Shown here: positions 35,345-44,130 of the stretch, one piece after another
Layout of the letters: each line of letters opens with the position of its first letter
Numbering within the stretch: the stretch's first letter is position 1
Source: Polynucleobacter sp. AP-Melu-500A-A1
GTDB lineage: Bacteria; Pseudomonadota; Gammaproteobacteria; Burkholderiales; Burkholderiaceae
Assembly: GCF_018882125.1 (NCBI RefSeq)
Contig: NZ_JACVOZ010000003.1
Location: 124,001 to 188,000 of the forward strand
Length of the DNA: 64,000 bases
Reading direction: 5' to 3'
Translations under genes and position numbers: made by a program
Notes under the pieces: model-generated
Seen by the model: the letters and a program-made list of their open reading frames with translations, nothing else
Database searches by the model: none
What the model was told of the DNA's origin: nothing

Positions 35345-36841
35345 ATGCGCCAATATTCACCATCAGCCTGGGCTGCAATTTCCATATTTATCGCCGCCAT
35401 TGTGCACTTTGCCCTTGGCTTTAGTGTGGAATTTTCTGTTGATGAAGCTCATTACGCCTTATATGCGCAACATCTTGCATGGAGCTACTTTGATCACCCT
35501 CCTTTAGTTGGTTGGATTCAGTGGCCCCTAGTAGCACTCACTTCTTCGGAAGGAATTATTCGCATCATTCCAGAGCTACTCTGGATCATCGCCTGTATTT
35601 TGGTCTATCAAGTAGCGCTTGAAATCCATCACCTACTGCAAAGACGCAACACAGCTTATTTGACTACCAGTCTTCCTTCTGCAAATACTTGTGGCTTGAT
35701 GGCTGTGTTAGTCATTGTTGCTGCGCCGATGCCACACATACTCGCCATCGGCTTGCTGCCAGATACTTTATTGGCACCAATCAGTCTCGGAATTTTATGG
35801 TTAGCATTACTCTGGCTTCGCCATGATGCTTTTACTCTTGGTCAATGGTTGTTATTAGGCATTTTGCTTGGCCTTGCTGGACTCAGCAAATATACGGCAG
35901 CCTTTACTGCCTTTGCATTGCTCCTGGTTTTCTTAAGCGTACCTAAAAAACCATGGATTACTAAAGCTGGTTTTTGGCTGGCAGCCATATTAGCGCTTGT
36001 TTTCATTAGCCCTGTTCTCTATTGGAATTGGATTAATGATTGGATCTCGTTTAAATATCAACTTGCGCATGGGGGCGGCGGAATTTGGCTCTGGCGTGGC
36101 GTTGGCACTTTCTTATTACTTCAAATTGCAGTCTTTGGCCCTCTCATTATTTTGGGCGGTGCAGTATTCATCAAAGATTTTGTACATGTAAATAAATTTT
36201 CTTTAATAGCCTTGCTTGGATTCTTTTTTATTCCCTTTACTATTTTTGCGAGCTTATCGGGGGGCGGAGGCTTGCCGCACTGGACAACTCCCGCATGGTT
36301 TTGTTTAGCGCCATTTGCCGGAATCGGCCTTGCAAAAATGTGGGCTACTTACCATCGTCGACTGATTCGTATTTTGTTCTGCGTTCAGATAAGCTTGTGT
36401 TTGATTGGTTTTGGATTTGTTTTATCTGGTGGCATTACCTCTGCATCTATTAAATCAAATCCTATTGCCGATCTATATGGTTGGAAGGCGGCCGGTCAAA
36501 AAGCAGCCGAGCTGGCAACTGCAACGAGCTCCAATGGCATTGCAGTACAAAACTGGACTCTGGGCAGTCGAGCTGCTTGGTATGCAAAACCTATTCCGGT
36601 ATTTGTTTTAGACCAACGACAAGATCAATTTGACCTTTGGTTTGGTCAACTTCCAAAAGAGGCAAAGATCATTTTGGTGAACTGGTCGGGTATGCCATTT
36701 AGCGCCCCGATTGGCCCCAAAATGGGCTTCGAAGCCTGTCAACCCTTGGATAGCCTAGAAATTAGGCATTTTGGTCAATCTTTATCCAAATTTGACTTTA
36801 GTCTCTGTAACAACTGGCAATACGCTGGTCCGGCAGAGTAA
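35345..36841 (+). CDS. ArnT-like family 39 glycosyltransferase
   Basis: This 498-residue membrane protein has about ten hydrophobic segments. Seen: SVDEAHYALYAQHLAWSYFDHPPLVGWIQ, whose DEAHY corresponds to the acidic catalytic motif in the first periplasmic loop of PMT/ArnT enzymes, and GLSKYTAAFTAFA later. These enzymes transfer a sugar from a polyprenyl-phosphate donor to lipid or protein acceptors on the periplasmic side. Downstream lie a flippase-like gene, a family 9 glycosyltransferase and a PAP2 phosphatase, suggesting envelope glycolipid modification. Donor and acceptor are unknown. Confidence 0.85.
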   Translation: MRQYSPSAWAAISIFIAAIVHFALGFSVEFSVDEAHYALYAQHLAWSYFDHPPLVGWIQWPLVALTSSEGIIRIIPELLWIIACILVYQVALEIHHLLQRRNTAYLTTSLPSANTCGLMAVLVIVAAPMPHILAIGLLPDTLLAPISLGILWLALLWLRHDAFTLGQWLLLGILLGLAGLSKYTAAFTAFALLLVFLSVPKKPWITKAGFWLAAILALVFISPVLYWNWINDWISFKYQLAHGGGGIWLWRGVGTFLLLQIAVFGPLIILGGAVFIKDFVHVNKFSLIALLGFFFIPFTIFASLSGGGGLPHWTTPAWFCLAPFAGIGLAKMWATYHRRLIRILFCVQISLCLIGFGFVLSGGITSASIKSNPIADLYGWKAAGQKAAELATATSSNGIAVQNWTLGSRAAWYAKPIPVFVLDQRQDQFDLWFGQLPKEAKIILVNWSGMPFSAPIGPKMGFEACQPLDSLEIRHFGQSLSKFDFSLCNNWQYAGPAE

Positions 36842-36889
36842 TTCACTAAATTCAAGGGCTTATATGCTCAAGGCATTATCCTTACGCCT

Positions 36890-37933
36890 ATGAGCTTACA
36901 TCCAGAATCAACCACTAAAGCCCCTTCTGGGTGGAAATCAGTCCTCAAACGCGCTTGGCCCACAATTCGGATCTTGTTATCTATTGGCCTGTTATGGAAA
37001 GCTACCAGTGGAATTGATTGGCACGCTATTTTTGAGTCTGAGATTCAGATGGAGCCATGGTGGTTTTTGGCTGCCCTCACAAGTGCAACCACTGCCTGTC
37101 TTTGCGGAGGATTCCGTTGGGCGTTTCTCATGCGCAGATCTGGCTTTCAAGGACGCTTAAGAAATTACATCTTGCTCTATTTCACGGGAGCATTAGTGAA
37201 TCAAGGATTACCAAGTACATTGGGTGGAGATAGCTATCGTGCTATTACCGCAACCCACTTAGATAAATCAGGGGCCCTGACAGGCAAGAAAGACTTAGAT
37301 GAAGAGTTACACCACTCTGTCGATCTTGAACATGCCACTCCAAAACTTCGTTTAAGTTTTGCCATGGTCTTAGTGGATCGCCTCCTTGGCTTAGCTGGCA
37401 ATAATCTATTAGGCGGAATAGGTTTAATTATTGGTGGCGCTACATTGGCAGCCTGGGGAACAGATTTAGGCTACCTCATTACCGGCGCCATGATTACCGT
37501 AGGCCTCTTGATTGCTGCTGGCTTAGCGTTTAAACCTACCTATCGCTTGCTTGAGAAGATTCTCGAGCGTTTTCAAATGACTAATGCATTACCAGGAATT
37601 CATATAGCCTTCTCATGGCCATATAACGTGGCTCAAGCAGCCTATGCGATTACAGTTCACTGCTTACTCATCTTTACTTTCTATTGCTGTCTTCGCGCCT
37701 ACGGCGGAGTGGCCCCTATTCCTAGCTTGATGATTGGACTGCCAGCATTAAGCTTATTACTCATGCTTCCAATTAGTATTTCTGGCTGGGGACTTCGCGA
37801 GGCTACCCTCTCTTCAGTTCTAGCCCTGTGGGGAGTCAATCAATCGATTACCGTCTTGGCATCTATTAGCTTTGGCGCGATCACCGTTATTTCTGTATTG
37901 CCCGGCGCATACTTTTTACTAAAACGTAAATAA
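36890..37933 (+). CDS. Lysylphosphatidylglycerol synthase/flippase-like membrane protein (UPF0104)
   Basis: A 347-residue protein with about eight membrane segments matching the LPG_synthase_TM/UPF0104 family: GGFRWAFLMRRSGFQ, then LVNQGLPSTLGGDSYRA, VLVDRLLGLAGN and PISISGWGLREATLSSVLALWGV. It lacks the cytosolic aminoacyl-transfer domain of MprF, so it is only the flippase part. Family members probably move lipids across the inner membrane. The gene lies between two glycosyltransferase genes, which fits export of a lipid-linked sugar or lipid. Confidence 0.82.
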   Translation: MSLHPESTTKAPSGWKSVLKRAWPTIRILLSIGLLWKATSGIDWHAIFESEIQMEPWWFLAALTSATTACLCGGFRWAFLMRRSGFQGRLRNYILLYFTGALVNQGLPSTLGGDSYRAITATHLDKSGALTGKKDLDEELHHSVDLEHATPKLRLSFAMVLVDRLLGLAGNNLLGGIGLIIGGATLAAWGTDLGYLITGAMITVGLLIAAGLAFKPTYRLLEKILERFQMTNALPGIHIAFSWPYNVAQAAYAITVHCLLIFTFYCCLRAYGGVAPIPSLMIGLPALSLLLMLPISISGWGLREATLSSVLALWGVNQSITVLASISFGAITVISVLPGAYFLLKRK

Positions 37934-37950
37934 TTCATAAAGCAAAAACT

Positions 37951-39210
37951 ATGGCTATTAGCGTCAACACAATGCGTGCAATTGATCACTGGGTTGGAGT
38001 GCCCTTATGCGCTCTTATTAGTCCAGTAGTGGCTTTGATCGACACCGTTAAAAATGCTTTTACACCCGGCCTACAAACGCCCAAAAAATTACTCTTCATT
38101 GAGCTCTCTGAAATGGGTAGTGCAATTCTGGTAGACCCCGCTATGCGAAATGCTCAGGCCCGTGGTGCGGAGCTCTACTTTTTGATTTTCAAAAGCAATC
38201 GTGCAAGTCTTACTTTATTAAATACCGTAAAACCTGAAAATGTTTTTACGATCGATTCTTCTAGCATTGGCGGACTTTTAAGGGATACCTTAAGCTTTCT
38301 AGTGCTTGCCCGTCGTCATCGCATCGACACCGTTATTGACTTAGAGTTGTTCTCGCGTTTTACCGCGATCCTCACTGGCCTCTGCGGTGCAAGGCGCCGT
38401 GTGGGTTACCACATCTTTCATGGCGAAGGATTGTGGCGAGGCTTTATGTTGACGCGCAAAGTGCACTACAACCCGCATATTCATATTACTAAGAACTTCC
38501 TTTCGCTCATTCATGCCGCATTTGCAAAAGAGATTGAAGTACCTTTCAGTAAAATTCAGATTCCAGATTCAGAAGTTCAACTTGAGCAAGCTGTCATTAA
38601 TCCTATAGCACTAGATACAGTTCGTACTCGTATCGAAAAACTGGCTAAAGATTCCGGTATCGCCTTTACTCCAGGCAAAGAACGTCTCATTCTGATTAAC
38701 CCTAACGCAAGCGATTTGCTGCCACAACGCCGTTGGGCACAACAACGCTTCTCTGAACTCATTCAAGCAATACATCAACGTTATCCGCAAGACTTAATTC
38801 TGATTACAGGTTCACCTGCTGAAATGAATTATGTTGAAAAGGTGCGCGCTGTTGCCAATGTTAAAAATGCTTTGAACTTTGCAGGCCAAGTGAGCTTTGC
38901 TGAATTGCCTCCGCTTTACACGCTCTCCGATGTAATGGTTACCAATGACTCGGGGCCAGGACACTTCTCTGCTGTCACCCCTTTGAGAACAGTAGTGCTA
39001 TTTGGCCCTGAAACTCCTGCACTGTATGGCTCTATAGGCAACTCCATCGCAATTACTGCTAACCTCGCCTGCTCTCCATGCGTCAGCGCTGCTAATCATC
39101 GCAAGACACCCTGTCAGGACAACGTGTGCATGCAAGCAATTACCGTACCTCAAGTTCTTGAGAAGGTGACCTTGCAACTAGATGCAGCAGATCAAGCAAA
39201 GAGTCGTTAA
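37951..39210 (+). CDS. Family 9 glycosyltransferase (heptosyltransferase-like)
   Basis: This 419-residue protein has the GT-B fold of the ADP-heptose:LPS heptosyltransferase family. Seen: LLFIELSEMGSAILVDPAMRN in the N-terminal domain, RRVGYHIFHGEGLWRG, then the C-terminal donor-binding domain with LILINPNASDLLPQRRW and VTNDSGPGHFSAVTPLRTVVLFGPETPALYG. The DSGPGH segment is the nucleotide-sugar site. An atypical feature is the N-terminal extension of about 45 residues with a hydrophobic stretch, perhaps for membrane attachment. A Cys-rich stretch, CSPCVSAANHRKTPC, follows the donor site. Confidence 0.84.
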   Translation: MAISVNTMRAIDHWVGVPLCALISPVVALIDTVKNAFTPGLQTPKKLLFIELSEMGSAILVDPAMRNAQARGAELYFLIFKSNRASLTLLNTVKPENVFTIDSSSIGGLLRDTLSFLVLARRHRIDTVIDLELFSRFTAILTGLCGARRRVGYHIFHGEGLWRGFMLTRKVHYNPHIHITKNFLSLIHAAFAKEIEVPFSKIQIPDSEVQLEQAVINPIALDTVRTRIEKLAKDSGIAFTPGKERLILINPNASDLLPQRRWAQQRFSELIQAIHQRYPQDLILITGSPAEMNYVEKVRAVANVKNALNFAGQVSFAELPPLYTLSDVMVTNDSGPGHFSAVTPLRTVVLFGPETPALYGSIGNSIAITANLACSPCVSAANHRKTPCQDNVCMQAITVPQVLEKVTLQLDAADQAKSR

Positions 39211-39215
39211 GCGGG

Positions 39216-39995
39216 ATGAGCAAAAAAGCCATTCCCACACTTGCGTGGCTGATTCCGCTATTTCCCATTGCTCTGGCAACAGCGATTTATTTTGGGGAAT
39301 TTCAAAGCAGTAGCTTTCTTTTTATTAATCACTTTACCCAACAGCTTCCCGATACTATTTGGGCATGGCTGACTTTCTTCGGTAATGGCTGGGGTGTTTT
39401 TGCTATGGCGTTTCCCTTGCTTCTACTGGCCCCTCGTTTATTGACAGCCGGCATTATTGCTGGAGGCGTTGCTGCTTTATCCAGTACCCTCTTAAAGTCT
39501 TGGTTTGATTTGCCAAGACCAGCAGGCTTGCTTGATGATGGGAGTTTTTATCGTATTGGCGAACCGCTACTCAATAGAGCCTTTCCATCTGGCCATACTC
39601 TGACGGCATTTGCAATTGCTAGTGCGCTCTACTTCTCTGTAGATACAAGTAAGCGTCGCCCAATGCTCTTGATATTTGTTTTTGCTGCTTTGATTGGTTT
39701 ATCTCGTAGCGCAGTTGGAGCACACTGGCTAACAGATGTCTTAGCGGGGGCTGGAGTCGGCATGTGGTGCGGCATGATTGGGGCATTCTTAGGAATATAT
39801 ATTTCTGATGCTCAACTAGCTCCCACAAAAATTTGGCCACGTCTCATTGCTATAGCAGGAGCACTATCGATCTATGTTCATCTGACTCAAATCATGGACC
39901 TTGAGCTGAACCTACCATTGCAATACGCCTCTATTGCCGTCATTACCCTAACTTTGGTTTTCTTTATCAAAGCTCAATTCACTAAAACAAAGTAA
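39216..39995 (+). CDS. PAP2-family membrane phosphatase
   Basis: At 259 residues with six membrane segments, this has the full acid-phosphatase signature: K-x6-RP (KSWFDLPRP near residue 90), PSGHTLTAFA (about 125) and SRSAVGAHWLTDVLAG (about 165). It removes phosphate from isoprenoid or phospholipid substrates at the periplasmic side; undecaprenyl-pyrophosphate recycling and lipid A 1-dephosphorylation are both common. It follows the GT9 gene by 5 bp and so belongs to the envelope operon. The exact substrate cannot be read from the sequence. Confidence 0.87.
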   Translation: MSKKAIPTLAWLIPLFPIALATAIYFGEFQSSSFLFINHFTQQLPDTIWAWLTFFGNGWGVFAMAFPLLLLAPRLLTAGIIAGGVAALSSTLLKSWFDLPRPAGLLDDGSFYRIGEPLLNRAFPSGHTLTAFAIASALYFSVDTSKRRPMLLIFVFAALIGLSRSAVGAHWLTDVLAGAGVGMWCGMIGAFLGIYISDAQLAPTKIWPRLIAIAGALSIYVHLTQIMDLELNLPLQYASIAVITLTLVFFIKAQFTKTK

Positions 39996-39999
39996 AGCC

Positions 40000-40881
40000 A
40001 TGTTTAGCTATCGACATGCATTCCATGCGGGCAGTCATGCTGACATTCTCAAGCACTTAACGCTCATCCATCTGGTGGAATACCTGCAGGAAAAACCTGG
40101 CGCTCTTACGATTGTCGATACCCACGCGGGTGCCGGAATCTATAATTTAGAAGATGGTTTTGCCACTGTCAGCAAAGAAGCAAACGGCGGCATATTTCGG
40201 CTTGCTCAATATGTAGAGTCTTGTCAAAAAGCAGGAACTCCTGTTGAGTCCAGCATTCAACATTATCTTCACAGTATTCAAGCAGAAAATACCGATGGAG
40301 TACTTGCTGTATACCCCGGGTCGCCTTTTATTTTGGCCCGTCTCCTACGACCACAAGATCGTCTTAAGTTATTTGAGTTGCATCCGAAAGAAATAGATAT
40401 TCTTCGTCACAATATCAAGCAACTACCTCAAGCCAAGCAGATTGATATTTATGCTGAAGATAGCTTTGCCAGATTGAAGGGGCTATTGCCGCCCCCAAGT
40501 CGACGAGGTCTAGTGTTGATTGATCCATCATACGAAGATAAGCAAGATTATCGCTATTTAGAAACTGCTATTGAGGAAGCCTTACAGCGCTTTGCCACTG
40601 GCTGTTATGCCATTTGGTATCCCGCATTATCGAGAAGAGAATCAGCCGCTCTGCCAGATCGAATGAAAAAAATGGCTGCTGCGCATCAGCGCTCCTGGCT
40701 ACATGCAGAATTACGGGTAGAAAATGCTCCGGGAGAGAGGCGCCTTCAGGCAAGTGGAATGTTTATTATTAATCCGCCCTGGACTCTGCAAAAACATCTA
40801 GCAGACGCCTTACCTGCTTTAGTCAAAGCACTTGGAATAGATGCGGGCGCTAAATTTATATTAAAAAGTGTTGAAGCCTAA
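40000..40881 (+). CDS. rlmJ: 23S rRNA (adenine2030-N6)-methyltransferase
   Basis: The 293-residue protein matches RlmJ: MFSYRHAFHAGSHADILKHLTLIHLVEYLQ at the start, VDTHAGAGIYNL for S-adenosylmethionine binding, and LIDPSYEDKQDY as the N6-methyltransferase catalytic motif (DPSYE where many have DPPYE). It methylates A2030 of 23S rRNA without need for assembled ribosomes. Though it starts 4 bp after the PAP2 gene, its function is unrelated to the envelope operon. Confidence 0.93.
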   Translation: MFSYRHAFHAGSHADILKHLTLIHLVEYLQEKPGALTIVDTHAGAGIYNLEDGFATVSKEANGGIFRLAQYVESCQKAGTPVESSIQHYLHSIQAENTDGVLAVYPGSPFILARLLRPQDRLKLFELHPKEIDILRHNIKQLPQAKQIDIYAEDSFARLKGLLPPPSRRGLVLIDPSYEDKQDYRYLETAIEEALQRFATGCYAIWYPALSRRESAALPDRMKKMAAAHQRSWLHAELRVENAPGERRLQASGMFIINPPWTLQKHLADALPALVKALGIDAGAKFILKSVEA

Positions 40882-40887
40882 ACTAGC

Positions 40888-41526
40888 CTAATTAGAAACG
40901 TCAATCATGACCTCATTACGTCGCATAAATGGCAAGGTCCATGGCGGGTTATAGCGGGCGAACTTGGGTGTCCCAGTTGCTTGCAAATTGCGGGTTTTAA
41001 GCCACTCTTCAAGTTCAAGTGTTTTGTTGGCTACTTTTTGGCTAGTGTAAAAACCAGAAAACTGAATTACTGCGCGCTTTACTGCTGGGATTTGCCTTAA
41101 TTGCACTCTAGGGTTTAGCGGCTTTGGAAGACTTTCTAAGGTGTATTCAGAAGGCATCACAAAAGACACCGTCCATTGACTCCCATTAGATTCAATATTC
41201 ACTGGCGTAGTCATCGCAATTTTGGCGCTTTTGACGTTCTGCTCTTCAATGGCCACTGGCGCAGTCATGGAGATTTTTTCACTGACTTGATTCTGCCCAA
41301 ATATATATGCCGCTATCAAACGAAAGCCTTGACCCGAAGCTTCATCTAGATCGCCATCGACCTTGACCTCAGCAAGAATCATTGGCGCATACATCCTGAG
41401 CTCAAAAGGTTCCGTTTTTTCCAATACCGTATATTTAGGTTCTTCAATAGCCATCGCCGCTCCAGCAAATAATTGTGCTGCGATAAAAAATAAGAATGAT
41501 AGACGTGTGATGTTGATCTTTCTCAT
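40888..41526 (-). CDS. SOUL-family haem-binding-like protein
   Basis: ATG at 41526 gives 212 residues with a signal peptide (MRKINITRLSFLFFIAAQLFAGAAMA). The mature part matches SOUL/p22HBP proteins: PKYTVLEKTEPFELRMYAPMILAEV, GFRLIAAYIFGQN, KISMTAPVAIE and FVMPSEYTLESLPKPLNP. Bacterial homologues are poorly characterised; animal ones bind haem or porphyrins. Exported location and no cofactor residue that I can assign. The open frame continues upstream into the LD-carboxypeptidase gene; the shorter start keeps a clean signal peptide. Confidence 0.85.
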   Translation of the reverse strand: MRKINITRLSFLFFIAAQLFAGAAMAIEEPKYTVLEKTEPFELRMYAPMILAEVKVDGDLDEASGQGFRLIAAYIFGQNQVSEKISMTAPVAIEEQNVKSAKIAMTTPVNIESNGSQWTVSFVMPSEYTLESLPKPLNPRVQLRQIPAVKRAVIQFSGFYTSQKVANKTLELEEWLKTRNLQATGTPKFARYNPPWTLPFMRRNEVMIDVSN

Positions 41527-41536
41527 GTAAACCATA

Positions 41537-42481
41537 CTACCATTGCGCTTTAATAGCAAAATGCTCTGGGCTATATGCCAAAGAGGCTTGAGCACCGACT
41601 GGCAATGTTAATTTATCTGGCTGGTGCCCAAAAGGAAGACCGGTCAGGATTGGAATGACATTGGGAATGCGCTTGCGGATTGCTTCAATAGCACTCTCAA
41701 TACGATATCCACGATCATTATCGAATAGCCGGTAAGCAGAAAAGCTGCCCAATAAGATCGCGCCTTGATTGGCCAAAATACCCGCCTCCAATAATTGCAT
41801 CAATGTTCTCTCGATGCGATACGGATGTTCGTTCACATCTTCTAGAAAGAGAATTCCGCCCTGAGTTTGCTTTGCGCTTGGTAAATAGGGCGTACCGATC
41901 AAACTTGCTACTACTGTTAAATTACCACCCCACAATATTCCATCTATTGAATTACCAGTATTGCTTCCTAAGAAATTCTGGGGTGTGATGACTTCGCAAT
42001 CAAGTCTACGTTGATCAATTGCTGTTTGGAAGTGCTGCCACATCCACTCATTCGGTGGAATAGCGCTACCCTTGTCATCAAATCGACCAAAGTCATAGTT
42101 CAGCATCGGGCCAGATAAGGTGATAGCCCCAGTCTTTGCCAATAGACCTAACTCAAATGCTGTGAAATCACTGTGACCACATATTTGCAAACCATCTTGT
42201 ATGGCTTTCGCAATTGCATCCCATTCAATCTTGGGTAATAAGCGATGTATTCCGTAACCCCCGCGCATAGCCATCACTAAATTTTGTTTAGGCTGTTTAG
42301 CAAGTGCATTGAGCTCAAGCAAGCGCTCTTCATCTGTTCCGGCAAAACGTTCAAAGACACGTTCTACACAGGATGCGTTTTCTAGATTAATGCCGTGACT
42401 TTTGAGCCATTCAATACCAAGCAAAGGACTTTTTGAATCTAAGCTAGCCCCAGAAGGAGCAATCAGGTGAATGGATTTCAA
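41537..42481 (-). CDS. ldcA: LD-carboxypeptidase (peptidase S66)
   Basis: A 314-residue protein of the S66 family. Seen: IHLIAPSGASLDSKSPLLG at the start, AMRGGYGIHRLLPKI, CGHSDFTAFELGLLAKTG carrying the nucleophilic Ser, LFLEDVNEHPYRIERTLMQL with the catalytic Glu, and LPFGHQPDKLTLPVG with the His. It cuts the L,D-bond of muropeptide tetrapeptides in the cytoplasm during peptidoglycan recycling. Its start overlaps tadA by 4 bp. Confidence 0.92.
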   Translation of the reverse strand: MKSIHLIAPSGASLDSKSPLLGIEWLKSHGINLENASCVERVFERFAGTDEERLLELNALAKQPKQNLVMAMRGGYGIHRLLPKIEWDAIAKAIQDGLQICGHSDFTAFELGLLAKTGAITLSGPMLNYDFGRFDDKGSAIPPNEWMWQHFQTAIDQRRLDCEVITPQNFLGSNTGNSIDGILWGGNLTVVASLIGTPYLPSAKQTQGGILFLEDVNEHPYRIERTLMQLLEAGILANQGAILLGSFSAYRLFDNDRGYRIESAIEAIRKRIPNVIPILTGLPFGHQPDKLTLPVGAQASLAYSPEHFAIKAQW

Positions 42482-42933
42482 CGTCGCTCCTTAAAGAAAG
42501 TTTTTAGCAATTGGCCACATTCTTTTGCCATGATGCCACCATGAATACTGGTCTGATGATTAATCTGCTTAGAAGAGAATACATCGACTACGCTTCCAGC
42601 GGCACCGGTTTTAGGATCCGGAGCGCCATAAACAACACGCTCTACTCTCGCATGCAACATGGCCCCCGCACACATGGTGCAGGGCTCAAGGGTCACATAT
42701 AAGGTTGTTCCTGGTAGACGGTAATTTTGCTCGGTAAGAGCAGCCTGTCTTAATGTCAACATTTCTGCATGGGCACTAGGATCATGATTGGTAATGGGCT
42801 TATTGAATGCTCTGGAAATCACCTGACCTTCGCGTACAAGGACTGCCCCTACCGGAACTTCACCTGCAAGAGCGGCTAATTGAGCTTGCTCTAAAGCCTG
42901 CTGCATGAATTGGCGATCAAGCTCTGCTTGCAT
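42478..42933 (-). CDS. tadA: tRNA-specific adenosine deaminase
   Basis: The 151-residue protein has the zinc deaminase signature: HAEMLTLRQA (zinc-binding His and proton-shuttling Glu near 56-58) and TLEPCTMCAGAMLHARV (two zinc Cys near 86-89). This fits TadA, which converts A34 to inosine in the anticodon of tRNA-Arg(ACG). It is encoded between queD and ldcA with tight spacing, so part of the queE-queD-tadA-ldcA minus-strand run. Confidence 0.93.
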   Translation of the reverse strand: MQAELDRQFMQQALEQAQLAALAGEVPVGAVLVREGQVISRAFNKPITNHDPSAHAEMLTLRQAALTEQNYRLPGTTLYVTLEPCTMCAGAMLHARVERVVYGAPDPKTGAAGSVVDVFSSKQINHQTSIHGGIMAKECGQLLKTFFKERR

Positions 42934-42939
42934 GATGGA

Positions 42940-43401
42940 TTAGTGACTTACATCCGCCCAGCAATTGGGGGTTTCGTAAAGGCGGATTGCTGAAAGCTCT
43001 AGACGACCACCAAAAGCTTGTTGAAAAATAGGCTGCAATATTGCAAATGCAGCATTGGCTAAATTTTCTACAGTAGGTACATGCTCCATGATGACCGTTT
43101 TATGATTGGGTAGAGTACCCAAGAAATCAACCAAACCCTGATCCTCTTTAGCTACCAGAAATGCGTGATCCCAAGGCTCAACGACATACTGATTCGTAAG
43201 GCGCTTAATATCACTAAAGTCCAGAACCATACCATCGTCTGCTTTCCCTGGATGATCAGCTACCTCACCCGTCAAAGTCACCTCAATAGCATAGCGATGC
43301 CCATGCAAGTGCCGGCATTGCCCATCATGATTTGGAATGCGATGCCCTGAATCAAATTCAAGACGACGGGTGATGGAGATAGCGGGTTGTTTTATGCTCA
43401 T
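42940..43401 (-). CDS. queD: 6-carboxytetrahydropterin synthase
   Basis: This 153-residue protein has the QueD/PTPS pattern: RRLEFDSGHRIPNHDGQCRHLHGHRYAIEV provides the three zinc His and a catalytic Cys, KADDGMVLDFSDIKR follows, then WDHAFLV and a C-terminal AIRLYETPNCWADV. It converts 7,8-dihydroneopterin triphosphate to 6-carboxy-tetrahydropterin, the second step to queuosine. The next step's gene, queE, is just upstream on the same strand. Confidence 0.93.
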   Translation of the reverse strand: MSIKQPAISITRRLEFDSGHRIPNHDGQCRHLHGHRYAIEVTLTGEVADHPGKADDGMVLDFSDIKRLTNQYVVEPWDHAFLVAKEDQGLVDFLGTLPNHKTVIMEHVPTVENLANAAFAILQPIFQQAFGGRLELSAIRLYETPNCWADVSH

Positions 43402-43435
43402 ACTTAGTTATATAGTATTTCTGGCTAAAGCCAAA

Positions 43436-44101
43436 TTATCGAATTCCAATCAGTTTATGGGATTGAAGACTCAACCTCCAAAGCGGACGTTTTTGGCAAA
43501 GGCCTACTGCTAGCGCAGTATTACTTTTGAGATTAGGACCATCCATTGGCTGCAGATAGCGATGACGATAATCCATCTTCTCAAAACGGGCTAAAAGTGT
43601 TTCTAAGGAGCTATGTTCTTGCTGTGGAATCACCAATTTCAACTCATCCGCTTGTAATACGATTAAATCCGAACTGGCTTTAGGGCTGACACAAACCCAA
43701 TCAACCCCTTTAGGAATTTTGATGGTGCCATTGGTTTCGATGGCTACCTCAAATCCTTTGTGATGTAGTGCCAAAATGAGCGAGTCATCCAACTGCAAAA
43801 GAGGCTCACCGCCAGTAAAAACAACATAGCGCTGTTGCGGTCCCGCTAAGGTGCTATTCCAAGCCGACTCGATGGCTTCTGCTAGTAATGTAGCGTTCTC
43901 AAACTTGCCACCTCCAAAACCATCGCTTCCAACAAAATCAGTGTCACAAAACTTGCAGACTGCATCAGCGCGATCTTCCTCTCGCCCACTCCATAAATTG
44001 CAGCCAGCAAAACGGCAGAAGACCGCCGCTCTCCCAGAGTGGGTACCTTCACCTTGCAGCGTGGGGAATAGTTCTTTAACGGTATACATAGTAATGCGCA
44101 T
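43436..44101 (-). CDS. queE: 7-carboxy-7-deazaguanine synthase (radical SAM)
   Basis: The protein has 221 residues from 44101, or 217 from ATG 44089 (MYTVKELFPTLQGEG), which resembles family starts better. Seen: the radical SAM cluster in the unusual CX14CX2C form (Cys in AGC, then CKFC), as reported for Burkholderia QueE, followed by FTGGEPLLQ and the C-terminal ELKLVIP. It contracts the pterin ring to CDG for queuosine in tRNA. It lies upstream of queD. Confidence 0.92.
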   Translation of the reverse strand: MRITMYTVKELFPTLQGEGTHSGRAAVFCRFAGCNLWSGREEDRADAVCKFCDTDFVGSDGFGGGKFENATLLAEAIESAWNSTLAGPQQRYVVFTGGEPLLQLDDSLILALHHKGFEVAIETNGTIKIPKGVDWVCVSPKASSDLIVLQADELKLVIPQQEHSSLETLLARFEKMDYRHRYLQPMDGPNLKSNTALAVGLCQKRPLWRLSLQSHKLIGIR

Positions 44102-44130
44102 ATTTTAAGCGCTTTACTGAGGCACTTCAT

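Noticed and set aside
34500..35378. Longer DUF3047 frame to 35378
   Set aside because: It overlaps the divergent glycosyltransferase start and would bury the lipoprotein signal that begins at 35297.
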